Below are positions 35,560 through 49,599 of a DNA stretch of 64,000 bases, piece by piece. The first letter of the stretch is position 1; every line of letters starts with the position of its first letter. The stretch is from NCBI RefSeq assembly GCF_041146395.1, contig NC_090989.1, positions 249,974,843 to 250,038,842 on the forward strand. Reading direction: 5' to 3'. The notes beneath the pieces were generated by a model that saw only the letters and a list, made by a program, of their open reading frames with translations, searched no databases and was not told the DNA's origin. The translations under genes were made by a program, and so were the position numbers. The DNA is from Eulemur rufifrons. Its lineage: Eukaryota; Chordata; Mammalia; Primates; Lemuridae.

Positions 35560-36540
35560 GACAAAACTGGGAAAATATTTAAAACTCTTAAAATAGACAA
35601 ATATTATATTTCTAGTATATATAAAGAACTCCTACCAAATAATAAGAAAAAGACAACAGAAAAAGAGGCAAAAGACAAGAAAAAGGTATTTCACAGAGAA
35701 GGAAACAGAAATGATCAGTAAACATACTATTACTATCAGAGGAAGCAAATTAAAACTATAGCAAGGTAAACTTTTATTTTGAGTATACTGGCAAAACATA
35801 AAATTCTGAAAGTGCCATATATTGATTAAAAATTGGGAATTAAGGGAATTTTTGTGGGAATGCTCATTGTTTCAATGACCAAGTTAAGCAGTTTGGTGTT
35901 AGGTTGCAAAGCTCAAAATGTGCCTATGCTACTACCCATTAATTTCACCCCTAGAAATTACTTCACATGAACACACAAAAACACGTACAAGAAAGTTCAA
36001 AACAGCCTCATTTGTGATACAGAAAAACTGAAAGCAAGACACATAATCATGAAAAGAAAAACAAGCAAATTATTTTGACATACTCACACAATAGAATACT
36101 ACAGAGAGTGAAAATCAATAAACTAGTGTTATACCTATGGACATGGAAACATCTCAGAAAACAGATGGTTGATTGGAAAAGGCAACTTGCAGAAGAATTC
36201 TTATGGTACAATACCATTTATCTGAATTTTATGAATAATAAAAATCAACAATATAATCTTTATAGTGTGTATATATGTACATATTTATCTAGAAAGTCAA
36301 AAGTATGATAGACATAAGATTCAAAACCGTGTTTATCCTTGAGAGAGGGAGGGAAATATGAAGGCCAGGAAACAGATTGAGAACAGCATAGAAGGGGTTA
36401 TAATTGTATTGGCAATAATTGTTTCCTTAAACTTGGTACACAGATGTTTACTTTACTGTTAATTCATCATATATCCTTTTTATGATTGTCATATTCCATA
36501 AATTAAATAAATAAATGTACAACAGCAAAGATGCAGAAAA
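35560..36540 (+). mobile_element. Ancient L1M 3' region
   Basis: A-rich plus-strand text: 'aaagaactcctaccaaataataag', 'ggaagcaaattaaaacta', 'acagcctcatttgtgatac', 'caatagaatactacagagagtg' and 'acaataccatttatctgaattttatgaat' in short runs, in the order of the L1 ORF2 C-terminus and 3'UTR. Decayed. Confidence 0.65.
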
Positions 36541-37085
36541 GTGATTCTACTTAAAGAAAGATCGGCTTAACAGTAAAAATGGATGGCAGCCACTTCAATG
36601 CCTATGGATTAAAAAAGAAAATAATGGGAAATTTTATGACAGGTTAAAAAAAGGACTAATTGGGGAAAAAAAATCTTGTTCACACTCTTGAATTTATTCC
36701 ATTTTAGCCAAAAATTACACTATTGTACATAATTTAATACCTAATATAATAATTGCAATTAACAAGCCTGAAGATATTGCTTTGGAATTAAAAATTGGTT
36801 TCCTTGAATAGCCAGTTGTTTTATTACACTCTATAGTTCAATAAATGAAGTGTTTCATTATCCTGCTTCTTATTTTCTAATATTAAATTCAGCTGCAATC
36901 TGATTTAGTTCCTTAAAATTCAAACCCATACAACTCAGGGCAGTCATTCTTTCATTTATTTTGGTTGAGGTTCCTTATCCTAAGCACATTTTTCCACTCT
37001 GCTTTCCAAGCTCTTTAAATCTTATTTTATATTTCTAATTAGAGTATAGTTTTGTACTTCACTATAAATTAAATGTAGCATACAG
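36541..37085. other. Unannotated DNA
   Basis: Nothing recognised. Confidence 0.4.
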
Positions 37086-37089
37086 TGTG

Positions 37090-37320
37090 AAGTTTTGAAT
37101 CCTAACTCCTGCACTCAACATTTGCAAATGCATTAACCTCTCTGTGCCTGTTTCTTCTTCTGTAAAATGCAGATGATAATAGTACCATCCACATAGGGTT
37201 GGTCTGAGGATTAAGAGAGTTAATTAATGTACGTGAAGTGCTTGGAGTAATGCCTTGCAAATAGTAAGTGCTACATAAGTGTTTGCTAGTATTATTATTA
37301 TTATCATTATCATTATAACC
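37090..37320 (+). mobile_element. MIR SINE
   Basis: A well-kept MIR: 'cattaacctctctgtgcctg', 'tcttctgtaaaatgcagatgataatagtacc', 'aagtgcttggagtaatgcc' and 'atagtaagtgctacataagtgtttgctagtattatt'. It ends in ATT/ATC repeats. Confidence 0.88.
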
Positions 37321-37390
37321 AGTAGTACTGGTGGTAGTGGTGAAGGGGGAGGAGGAGTGGTAGTGGTCACAGTAGCAGTAGTAGTAATGC
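37289..37390. repeat. Trinucleotide-rich simple repeat
   Basis: (ATT)n and (ATC)n at the MIR tail pass into interrupted GTA/GTG/GGA triplets (37320-37390). Antisense frames here read long runs of T, P or S and are artefacts of the repeat. Confidence 0.8.
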
Positions 37391-38350
37391 CATGAGTGAC
37401 ATGAGAAACTCCCAGCCATGTATACATATATTCCTATTGATATAATATATTCCTAGACATACAAGTCTAACTAAATATTAAGTTCTTTGAAATTTTTAAC
37501 TATTAACACTGTGATACTTGAGACATCAAGTCTGCATAGTTCAACTTGGTATTTTTTCCATGCACTTCTATTGTCTAACCTCTCTGGGAAGAAGATATAG
37601 AAGAAGAAAAAAGAGGTAGGAAGAGAGAAAGGAGTAGAGGAGAATTGCATATATGTTGCTTCTATTTCATGTATTAATAATACCATGAAATAAATATTTA
37701 AGAAGTTTTCTTATTTGAAGAACTGGTAAAACGTATCACCTTATCAACATGAAAGATCACCTAAACATAATCTAGAACTTTTCATAATCTAAAATCGGTC
37801 ATTGTCATAGCAGGGACTTGTGAGATTATATGAGAATTTTTTCAAAGAAAATCTTATTATATACTCTCATCTCAATTTAGACTTGAAATCTTTTAGGTGC
37901 AGAAATTCTGTGGATGAGCAAACTAAGATGTAAGATTTTAAAGTAGAGTTTGTAATTACAATTCATCTTTTGGAGGTAACAGCTCATATTATGTTTCGTG
38001 TGTGTTTCCTAGAATAAAGTGTTCTTCATATGTGAATAAAGAATAAACAAATCTTCAATTTCCAATGTGCATATTATCTGATAGACTTGTATTCAAGTAC
38101 TCAGGTACATCTGACAAGTGTGCATGGCCATTGCTGTGCATGTATCTGCATGGTTTTACATTGCACCATATGGCCCTGCATAGTTCTTCATGGCTGCTGC
38201 AAACCTTTGGAACCGGTGGTTTGGTCTAGAGCCCAGAGCATTGCTGATTTTGACCCTCATGTGCTTTCTGTAATATACAGCCACCATAAGAGTTCCATGC
38301 ATAGGACCAAATAATAATCAACAAATGTAGAATCATTCCTCTTCCTGTTC
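37391..38350. other. Unannotated DNA
   Basis: No repeat family recognised. A cluster of TGCAT words lies at 38118-38180. Confidence 0.4.
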
Positions 38351-38358
38351 TTCTAAGG

Positions 38359-38525
38359 CAGTGGTTCTTAACACAGATACATATTAAAATAATCTGCGGA
38401 ACTTATAAAAAATACTGAAGCCCAGGCCCCAGATCCAGAAGTTTAATTGTTCTGGAATGTGGTGTGGGCCACAGTACTTTTAAAAGTGCTCTGGCAAGTC
38501 TAATGAACAGTGTTGAGAAGTACTG
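38359..38525. mobile_element. MER5A-type hAT-Charlie element
   Basis: Left end 'cagtggttcttaacac', right end 'agtgttgagaagtactg', which are near-complementary terminal repeats. The core has 'gaagcccaggccccagatcc' and 'gaagtttaattgttctgg'. Flanks 'ttctaagg' (38351-38358) and 'atgtaagg' (38526-38533) match at six of eight bases, the duplication length of hAT elements. Nonautonomous. Confidence 0.88.
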
Positions 38526-38533
38526 ATGTAAGG

Positions 38534-39435
38534 TATGAGGAAATAATCTGTATATTACTACTATGTAGACTATTTATAAATGTGCACTTTTTAATAGCAA
38601 AGGCAAAAAAAGTGGTTCAAAGGAAGATTCTAATCTAAGAAGATATTAAATTGGTTTATCTGAAATAGACATATAAAAATTGTTGTATTAATACAGAAGA
38701 TAAGCATGATCTGATCACTAGAATGTGTTAGGAATACAATCATTTTTCAAAGAGGCAGATTTATTTATTGAAGTTATTTCAAAGAAATATGCTATTCCCA
38801 TGGTGACTCCTCTTAAAGCTTCATATCCTAGCTATTACTGAGTGAAGTAATAATCACCTGATTATACCAAAGAGGAAAATGTTATTAGTTACATTAAGTG
38901 ACTAGTTTCTTTTAGCACATATTTAATCAAATAGAAAATAGTAAATTAAAATTTTTTCTAAGAAATTCCTGGTACTCAATATAATGAAATTTTTAATCTT
39001 CTTTTCAACTCTGGAGACTTGAAAGCTCTGGAACTCAGAGGATAGAACCCATCTGAGGTTAGAACAACCATTAACAGAACATGGAAAATACTTACATAAC
39101 AACACTAGAGCAATAACCCTGGCTATACCGCCCCTGCTCCTAAGAGTAATTTCAGAATAAAAAGGCAAAGTAGAAACAAAGTATGTGAAGAAGTGGCAAT
39201 AATAAACAAAATAATTAAAGGAAATATGCCTGAGCTTGGCTCTTTAGGTAAAAAGGGCTCCCTCCCTCTGAGTGCAGAGTATAAACATTGATAGAAGGTG
39301 CACATTTAGAAATATCCTAGGGAAAATTCTAAATTGCAATGACTAAAGAAATCCCATAAGCTTCTATAAAGAAAAATAAAATAGGTTGTCTACAAAGGAA
39401 AGAGAATTAGGCTACCTTTGTATTTCACATCTGCA
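38534..39435. other. Unannotated DNA
   Basis: Nothing recognised. Confidence 0.4.
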
Positions 39436-39439
39436 AGAT

Positions 39440-39831
39440 TAATGCTAGAAAACAATAGAGCAATATTATAGGGCTCTGGATAAAAAGGATTGTGACCTCA
39501 GAAAAATTTACTCAGAAAATTATACTGAGTTATACTCAGAAAAATTTTATCCATGTACCTGGCAAAAGAAAGGCATATTCAGACACGTCAGAATTCATAA
39601 ATATAGCATTAACTTAACTTTTCAAAAATATTTTTGAGGAATTACTCTGGGAAAATAAAATAAAGCAAAAGAATTATATTGGCATAGTTCTCAATGGACT
39701 ATTTTGAAACTCTTAAAAGGATAATGTACAATCTTATGAATTAGAATTGAAAAAGTTCTACAGGTTATTAAGCAAAGGGGTTGATACTGAGACAGTAAGT
39801 CCATTATGATTCATTTTGAACTTATATATGC

Positions 39832-39865
<34 letters not shown>

Positions 39866-39880
39866 ATGGTATCTGAATTC
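39440..39880 (+). mobile_element. Possible L1M 3' fragment with TG/AG microsatellite
   Basis: 'gattgtgacctcagaaaaatttac' and 'ggcaaaagaaaggcatattcagacac' resemble old L1 3' text. A compound microsatellite (TG)n 39832-39842 then (AG)n 39844-39866 follows. Confidence 0.4.
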
Positions 39881-40715
39881 TAAAGATTGGTATGGTTAGT
39901 GCTTCTATTTTTCAAAGGAAAAGAGACAGTAGAGAAAAATGCCTGACATACTGGCAGACACCTGCTTTATTTTTTAATCACATCCAGCTTAAGTAGCAAC
40001 AAGGTTTCATGTCTGCTCAGATTAGAACAGTAGCTCCAAGATTTCTTATGAAGTTCGGGTCAGGGAAGCCCTCTCCTGGCCTAGCCTGGATTACCAGAAT
40101 ATATTTGGAGTTTAGGGACAAATCCTCAGCCACATGTTGCCTCTCTTTGCATCTTTGTACCTCTCTCTCTTCCTCCCAGGGACCTTGTGGAAGGGCATCT
40201 ATGGTTGAGTACGACATGCAGGCATTGCCAGGACCCTCTTTAAACACTGTCACAATGTCAACCCAACGTCATCACAAAAAGGCACCCAGAGCTGGACCAG
40301 ATGTACAGCCTGCTCCACATTCGTAACTCTGGGGAAAATGTCTTGGCCTCATTCAAGATGTGTTCACCTTGTTTATTTTCAAACCAGTAAACAATGGTGT
40401 AAAGACTGGTCATCAGTTAAAAGATACAAGAGAATGAGTCTGGACAGATCTCTTGTCTTTGTAGTTTTTTCACACGCAAGACTGAAGTTTGGTGGTCAGA
40501 GATCATCTTCATACAGCCAGGAACCAGTCAGGTCACAGATCACACTGTGTTTTACACTACACTGTTAAACCAAGAGAGGAACCTCGCAAGGGTCTGTTTG
40601 TTATCAGCTTCTATTTCTTCTTGCAGTAGGCCTGCCAAGACCTAACACACACACATCATCCGACTGAGAGAAATCAGTTCTCAACTCACAGCTATTTTCC
40701 TAATTCTTTCATAGT
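39881..40715. other. Unannotated segment with small open frames
   Basis: No repeat family recognised. A 105-codon plus frame (40009-40326) and a 78-codon minus frame (40017-40253) overlap and lack known domains. Confidence 0.35.
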
Positions 40716-40719
40716 TTAA

Positions 40720-43265
<2,546 letters not shown>

Positions 43266-43269
43266 ATCC

Positions 43270-43800
43270 CAAGAGTAGGTGTTTATCAAGAAAATGAAAA
43301 GACAAGCCACAGACTGGGAGAAAATATTTGCAAATGTCATATCAGATAAAGGAATATTATCTAAAATGTACAAAGAACTCTTAAAATTCAACTATAAAAA
43401 TATAAACAACCCAATTAAGAAATTGGCCAAAGACCTTAAGATACACCTCACCAAAGAAGATATACAGATGGCAAATAAGCATATTAAAAAATGTTTCACA
43501 TCATATGTCTTCGGGGAAATGCAAATGAAAACAATAATAACATACCCCTATATACCTATTAAAATTGCCAAAACCCAGAAGACTGACAACACCAAATGCT
43601 GGCAAGGGTGCGGAGCAACAGGAACTTTCATTCTTTGTTCGTGGGAATACAAAATGGTATGGCCATTGTGGGAGACAGTTTGGTGCTTTCTTACGAAACT
43701 AAACATACTCTAACCATATGATCCAGAGATTGTGCTCCTTGGTATTTACCAAAAGGAGTTGAAAACATGTCCATATAAAAACCTGCACATGATTGTTTAA
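43270..43800 (+). mobile_element. L1 ORF2 C-terminal fragment
   Basis: A 144-codon frame (43279-43713) reads the L1 ORF2 C-terminal region, e.g. 'DWEKIFANVISDKGI', '[14 protein letters not shown]' and the Cys-rich 'CWQGCGATGTFILC'. The His of the CCHC-type motif is not kept in its usual place. The 3' part decays into 'tgtgctccttggtatttacc'. Both ends are truncated. Confidence 0.85.
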
Positions 43801-43809
43801 AGAACATTC

Positions 43810-44184
43810 ATAATTGCTATGGTTTGGAGGCTCGAAACAAAAACCACTATAATTTCTCATGCTATCATATCTCTACAGGTCAGCTGAGCACTTCTGCTGA
43901 GACCCAGCTCACACACACACATCTATGGTCAGCTAGAAGGCTGACTGCAGGAAGGCTGGTCTACCAGAGCCTTGTTTGGGAAGAGCTCCTTGCTTGGGAA
44001 GAGCTCCTGCTCCTTTAAAGGAGAAAATTCTGGATTTATTCTTAGGGTAGCATTAGAGTTCCCAGAGTAAGAATGGAAATGTGAAAGCAACTACCTTACT
44101 GTCACTTCAACCACATTGTGGTACCCAAAATAAGTTGCAAGACAAGTCCAAACCCAAGGGTAAGAAAATATACTGTACCTCTTG
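43810..44184. mobile_element. Ancient repeat, left part, split by an L1
   Basis: Text such as 'ggtcagctgagcacttctgctgagacc' and 'ctgtcacttcaaccacattgtggtaccc' belongs to an old interspersed repeat whose sense continues after the L1 insertion at 46803 ('gggaactgcagagtcccattacaaaatgtgtagatac'). A short tandem of 'gggaagagctcc' occurs at 43979-44006. Family name not certain. Confidence 0.55.
44168..44184. repeat. Target-site duplication, left copy
   Basis: 'atatactgtacctcttg' is repeated exactly at 46786-46802. The left copy extends to 'aaaatatactg' from 44165, with an A-run start as expected for L1 endonuclease sites. Confidence 0.9.
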
Positions 44185-46130
44185 GAGACATAGAGAGGAA
44201 AAATGGCTATGTGAGCTCCTGGGCACTCTGCTCCCAGAGAAAGAGGCAAAGAACTCGGTCTGCTACACATGAGTGGATCACTCCCCCGCAAGAACAGCGT
44301 TGTGAAACTGCAGAGAAACAGCATGGGACACACAATACAGGAAGAAGAAAAAAAAGGTGAATGGGAGATAAGACCTCGAAGTCTGGAGAGTGTGAGAGAT
44401 AAACAATAGAGAATAGAGCTTGGGATGGCTGCACCCACCCGGCCAGCGAGTGCAGGGGATCTGACCCACAGGAGAACGTCCTGATTCCACACTGACCTCC
44501 ACACCCACTCAGACAGGGACCTGCCTGAAGTCAGTGTAAAATGATGGCAGGAGACACTGGGCTCTGTGGAGAGGGGACAATAGCGGGAAGCTTCTTGAAC
44601 TCCCCGAGGCTCTGTGCTAGGACTGCACTGGGCAGGAGAGGGACTGCTCTGAGCTACCACTCCAGGGAGTTAGGAAACAGAAACCTCGCCTCTGGCAGTG
44701 AGGGGTCCAGAATAACAAAGGTGAACACTGAAAAGAGGGCTCTAACCTGGAAACTGCTGCGGACAATTAGGCCAGCTCAAGGGAGGTCAGAAAGAACAAG
44801 ACCTCCTGCCTGACACGCATGAGATTGCAGGAGGGCGACACACAAGAGACAATGGGGTCCTGTTGACTCAGCTCCCCAATCCGGCATCCACCAATTCCTG
44901 AACAGTCGCCCCAGCGCTAGAGTTCTGCGTGTGGGTGGACGCCATTTTGGAGTCCACACCCCAGACGCTGTGGTGCCCTACGGTTTCAGGCAGCACCCTT
45001 CCTCCAGCCCAGGGACTCTCGCAACAGGCTTCACCCTTCCACAACCTATTGTCAGCTACCCAGCTTGTTTTGATGGGCGAATTTTGAATGCTTCCTCAGT
45101 CATGGGAGGCTACCACCTGTGGGATTCACAGGCGCTGGGGCGCTGGGTAGGCTCAGGCATAACCCCGCCCCCTAGCGCAGGGGCTTTGGCGCCAAAAATG
45201 GTAGGCTCCACCCCCGGAGGAAGGGAGAGGCAAGAAAAGCCACTTTCCCTGTGCGACTGGTGTGAATCTGCGGGGCCTTGGTGCAGATCAATACTTGACA
45301 GCCCAGTGACTCTGCCTATCAGACTGGCTTAAGTCATCCAGTAGAATCATAACTCTGGGGCCTGATCTCCCTGTCCAGGCAGCTGCCAACAGTGGGGTTA
45401 GCAGGGAAGGAAAATCCTGGCCAGAGGCCACAGCAGGTGCACCAAGGAACCCCTTCCATGAGAAGCAGCCTCCCAAGCATGGTGGAAGAATGGCTCCCCC
45501 TAGTGGCAGATCAAGCAATCATAGACGCACATACATCCAGGCTGGTAGGCAGCAGCTGCAATCTGCCTTGCTCCTGCCACCACTTTAAGGGGGAATAGGG
45601 TGCAAGTAGCCCTCGGGAGTCGCAAGATCCTTCCTAAAAATCGGGGCATTAGTATTCCTCACCTGGGGACCAGAAACCAAAACAGAGGCATCAGACTACC
45701 TCGGTAACTGGCTCCTCCACACAATCTACAACCGATGACAGCGAGGGTAACCCCATAGCTCAACATGGTGCCCTCCATCTCAAGCTATTAGAGGGCAATG
45801 GAGTTATACACACAGGTGTGATTCACCACATGGAAGCTTCAGCTGGGGGACCAAATTCACTAATCTCCACTGGCAACAGGTGAAGACAACAGGTCAGAGG
45901 TAACCCAACTTGCCAAAATACCTCTAAGGCAATACAAGACGAGCGCGCCTCCTCCCACCACTGTTAAGGAACGTCCCTTGGGGGCTTCAAGTTAAGGGCA
46001 CAGACCAGTCCTAGCGCTCCCAGTTCTCAATCAATTACCCTGATGAGAAAGAACCAGAGAAAGAACACAGGGAATATGAAAGAGCAGAGAGAAAAGTCAC
46101 TCCCAAAAGAAATCATGAGACCCTCAGAAT
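44185..46130 (+). promoter_or_regulatory. L1 5'UTR (internal promoter region)
   Basis: This precedes ORF1 and begins right after the left duplication. 'aaaaatggctatg' near 44200 resembles a YY1 site (AAnATGGC) as found near the start of primate L1 5'UTRs, and another 'gccatttt' occurs at 44941. It is richer in G/C and CpG than the rest of the window. Promoter function is inferred from family position only. Several open frames occur on both strands, the longest on the minus strand (44091-44660). Confidence 0.65.
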
Positions 46131-46184
46131 CAGATACTAATTTAAATGAAATGATTAAATTCTTCGGAGGACGAAGTCCGAATA

Positions 46185-46742
46185 TGGATTGTAAGGAAAC
46201 TCAATGAAATTGAAGAGAAAATAGAAACCCAACACAAAGAAACCATGAGAACAATACAGGAAATGAATGAAAAATTCTCTAGAGAAATTAAAATATTACC
46301 AAAAAAACAAACAGAAATCTTGGAAATGAAGGAGGCATTCAAGAAACTTCAAAACACAGTGGAAAGCCTTAACAATAGGATGGATCACACAGAGGAGAGA
46401 ATATCAGAGCTTGAAGATAATGCCTATGTGCTAAATAAATCAGGTGAAGAAAAAGAACACAGAAGCAAGAGACAAGAGCAGAACATACAAGAAATGTGGG
46501 ATTATGTAAAGAAATCAAATATAAGAATTATAGGCATCCTGGAAAGAGAAGAAGAAAATACAAAAGGGCTAGAAAATCTATTTCTTGGAATACTGGAGGA
46601 AAATATGCCTGGTCTGGCCAGAAACCTAGATATCCAGATACAAGAAACACACTGAACTCCTGGGAGACTCAACGTGAAGAGGCAATCACCACGTCACATA
46701 ATTATCAGATTGGCCAAAGTAAACATGAAAGAGGAAATTGAG
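46185..46742 (+). pseudogene. L1 ORF1 (RNA-binding protein), broken
   Basis: ORF1p is a trimeric coiled-coil RNA-binding protein that coats L1 RNA. The readable frame has a Glu/Lys-rich coiled coil ('ESLNNRMDHTEERISELED' at about 46360-46420), then the RRM-type region ('NIQEMWDYVKKSNIRIIGI' near 46480-46540) and 'NMPGLARNLDIQIQETH'. A TGA at about 46653 replaces an Arg codon, probably CpG decay. The frame then continues ('VKRQSPRHIIIRLAKVNMKEE') to about 46738, where the C-terminal domain is cut off at the junction. The N-terminal start is not certain because the frame is disturbed near 46165. Confidence 0.88.
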
Positions 46743-46785
46743 AAAAACTAAAGATCTGAATAAATGGAGAGATATACCAAAATAT

Positions 46786-46802
46786 ATATACTGTACCTCT
46801 TG
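46786..46802. repeat. Target-site duplication, right copy
   Basis: Exact second copy of 'atatactgtacctcttg'. Confidence 0.9.
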
Positions 46803-46930
46803 CTAGTGGGAACTGCAGAGTCCCATTACAAAATGTGTAGATACCGAAAGTGGGTAGAATTTCCATAAATTTGCCACAAATATAAATATTGTCCAGGGGT
46901 GGGTGTCTAGGAACATCACAAGTAACAAAA
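46803..46930. mobile_element. Ancient repeat, right part
   Basis: 'gtgggaactgcagagtcccattac' followed by 'aaatgtgtagataccgaaagtggg' continues the old repeat broken by the L1. Confidence 0.55.
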
Positions 46931-47385
46931 TACAATGAGTCCTTAGTGTTCCAAACCAACGAAATGCATCTTCTTACACATCTGAAAAAACCTAGAAACT
47001 CAGTAAATAAAAAATAATTAACTAAAAATAAATAAATAAACTATTTCTGATATATAAAGTATAAGTTCTCCCCCTACAAGTATCTGTGATATTTGGATAG
47101 AACTGCAAACAGCCAGAAGATTTTTCTGTCTCAGTGACTATTATATCTTGGTTCATTTCTCTTCCATTTAATCAATGCCTAACATGTTTACATACTAAGC
47201 TTGGTGCCATGAACTGAGCCCTTTTAGACTCAAGCACAGGTGTAGTTCTCTATTCAAAAATACAGCTATCTCTTGTGTATAATTTATATCTAATTTTAAT
47301 CTATCCCAAACAAAAATATATGTAAACTTTACTTCTCTTCGGATAATGTTCAGTCCATTGGAACAACAAAAATAGATATTGTTTA
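46931..47385. other. Unannotated DNA
   Basis: Nothing recognised. Confidence 0.4.
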
Positions 47386-47389
47386 CCAA

Positions 47390-48170
47390 GTATTGGCAAG
47401 CATATGAAACAATGGGAACACTGAGGCTACCCTGATTGATGTGGGAATCAGTTAAAAAACATTTGGAGAACGATTGGCATTACATGGTAAAGTTGAACAA
47501 GCATAAACCTAGCAAACCAGAAATTCCACTCCTGGCTACAGAAAACCTCAGGCCCTGGAAAAACCCTTGCACGTGTGCTCCAGGGATATGTACAGGAATG
47601 TTCCTAGTGGTCATAGTCACATTGTTGTAAAAGTGGAAAATGAGAAAGAGCTCAAGTGTTCAGCAACAGTAAACTGAACAAATAAATTGTTATACTCATA
47701 CAATGAAATGTATAGAATGGGATTTGAACAGTTCATATAATGAAATTTTGTATATTCCTATAATGGTTACAGTGAAATGAATTAAATTAAGTTAATACAT
47801 CAATATGTATATTATTATATATATAATACATATATAATACATCAATATGTATATTAGTATACATTAATACAAATCTCAGAAATATGTCGAGTGGAAAAAA
47901 AGAAAATTACTAAATACTATTACATTTCTATTTTTCTGAAGTTCATAAAAGCAAACCTAAACAACATGTTATCTAGGGCTGCCTATATTTCTGGTGAACT
48001 GACAAAGAAAAGTAAATGAAGACACCAAATCCTACACAATGGTCGCTCGGAAGAGGAGAGGAAGATTGAAGAAGCCTGTGGAGGGTTTCCAAAGTACTTA
48101 ATTATCATTTGTATTGACATTAGTTGCATAGCAGTACTCTTGAAACTATATGTTCTATATACTGTATATA
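47390..48170 (+). mobile_element. Ancient L1M 3' fragment
   Basis: 'gaaattccactcctggctac', 'gggatatgtacaggaatgttcctagtggtcat', 'tgttataactcatacaatgaaatg'-like text and 'catgttatctagggctgc' follow the L1M ORF2 end and 3'UTR. Interrupted by an A/T-rich direct repeat at 47794-47856. Confidence 0.65.
47794..47856. repeat. 21-bp direct repeat, 42-bp spacing
   Basis: The same 21-base A/T-rich word occupies 47794-47814 and 47836-47856, separated by a TATATA-rich linker. Confidence 0.9.
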
Positions 48171-49595
48171 GAGAGTGTGTTTCTCAGTGACAAAGATTTG
48201 AAAAGGTAAATATTGCTCTGTCTGATGTTGCTTTGGATATTCTGGGAAGGGAAAAGTAGCTTTTCTCTGGCTTGCTCAGAATTAACGCTATTCATACAAA
48301 TAGAAGTTGTAAAAATACCTCAGAAATCTAACATAAATTCTCAATTCACCTTTCTTTAAAAAGTATTTGAATATAAGAAATTGGTCATAGTTCCATGCTG
48401 TGGCTCCTCCGCTGGCTGGGTCCCCTGAAGTCTTTTTATTATTTCCAAGATTCCCCAAGCCCCAGAGGCAGCTGCTTGAGTTGCAGTGTAACCTACATTT
48501 AGTAATAATGGTGTGGACTTCCATCTTAAACTATGCTTCCTTCAATCTAAAACAATCCGACCATAAAGAAATTGATTCACAATTATATGAGAAAATATGC
48601 AATGCCATTAGTTTGATAGATCTTGTGGGTTTATTAAATAACAAATATCAGGCTTTATATCTACCTATTGTTGTGATGCTCCCTTCCAGAGTCTTTTTCC
48701 CATCTGGAAATTACTTCTACAGAGAACATATCTAATTCATATTTATTTCTTCATACTTTTTACTACTCTTGAAATCCTGAGAATGTATATTAAAGGTACT
48801 CTTTTCCTAAAAGCCATGATCTTGATAGAGTTCATATACAGCATCACTGTGATAGATTTTATGAATTTATAAATACTTTATAGACTTAAATGTTAGAATT
48901 TCGAGTTTCACGTTAGGAGTTCCAAAAGCCATAATTTTAAAAACTTTTACAAGTCAGGATCATTCTTTCTGTCACATTAAAAATTATAGTAAATAAAGCT
49001 AAAAAATGCAGAATAGCTTTTTCCCCTCTCAGTTGATATTAAAAGACATTATTGCTTTCTCTTAGGATTATTTTAGTGTCTTAATTACAGTAAATTAGAA
49101 TAATGAGAGAGAAATTATGTGAACCCTACCATTCCCCAAAGCCTTTATCCTGCCTTTTAGTCAGATAATGAATGTTAATATAAATAATTGATACATTCTG
49201 AGTGCCTCCAAGTCTTCACACCTTACATTTTTCTTGTTAATTTTACTCCAGATAGAAGGTGAATCATGTCAGGCATTATTTCTTTGCTCTAAAGAGTGCT
49301 AATTATGCTTGGGGTGAACCTTATTGCAAATAAAACAAAGCAATTCCATAGTAACAGAGAGGCATATGCATTTATTTTTACTTTTTTAATCTTCATGGAC
49401 TCAAATACACACACAGCCTTTCCAACAAATGTAGCCAAAGCTTTTTGATTCTTTTTGCTTTCATAGACATATTGTTTCATGCTGAAAGTTTTTACAAAAT
49501 GTGGTTGGTTACACTTTAGACATGAAGGAACTGTCAGATAAAAAAAATAATTGGAAACATATTCAAGCAGGTGTGATACAGATGAGGACTGAATA
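48171..49595. other. Unannotated DNA
   Basis: No repeat or exon recognised. Frames of 111 codons (48400-48735, plus) and 153 codons (49289-49750, minus) have no recognisable domains; the second lies in A/T-rich DNA and overlaps an L2 fragment. Confidence 0.4.
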
Positions 49596-49599
49596 TTCG

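Larger units (their letters stand above)
44185..46785 (+). mobile_element. L1 copy with 5'UTR and ORF1 but no ORF2
   Basis: Between exact 17-bp direct repeats lies an element with a G/C-richer 5'UTR of about 1.9 kb, then ORF1, then only some 40 bp resembling ORF2 ('aaagatctgaataaatggagagatatacc'). The L1 3'UTR, AATAAA and poly(A) tail are absent; the element ends in 'ccaaaatatata'. The repeats and the older repeat that resumes outside show this was one insertion. The junction at about 46741 joins ORF1 to a distant part of ORF2, so the copied RNA was deleted, spliced or template-switched. It resembles half-L1 elements in content. The alternative is later deletion of the central and 3' parts. 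Confidence 0.8.

Noticed and set aside
37102..37427. Minus-strand frames rich in Thr, Ser and Pro
   Set aside because: They translate the trinucleotide repeat at the end of a MIR, not a protein.
44541..45332. Plus-strand frames of 90 and 133 codons
   Set aside because: They lie in the L1 5'UTR, where G/C-rich sequence gives long frames by chance.
47794..47880. AT-rich repeated block considered as a replication origin or CRISPR-like array
   Set aside because: There are only two copies, no regular spacers, and the genome is that of a mammal.
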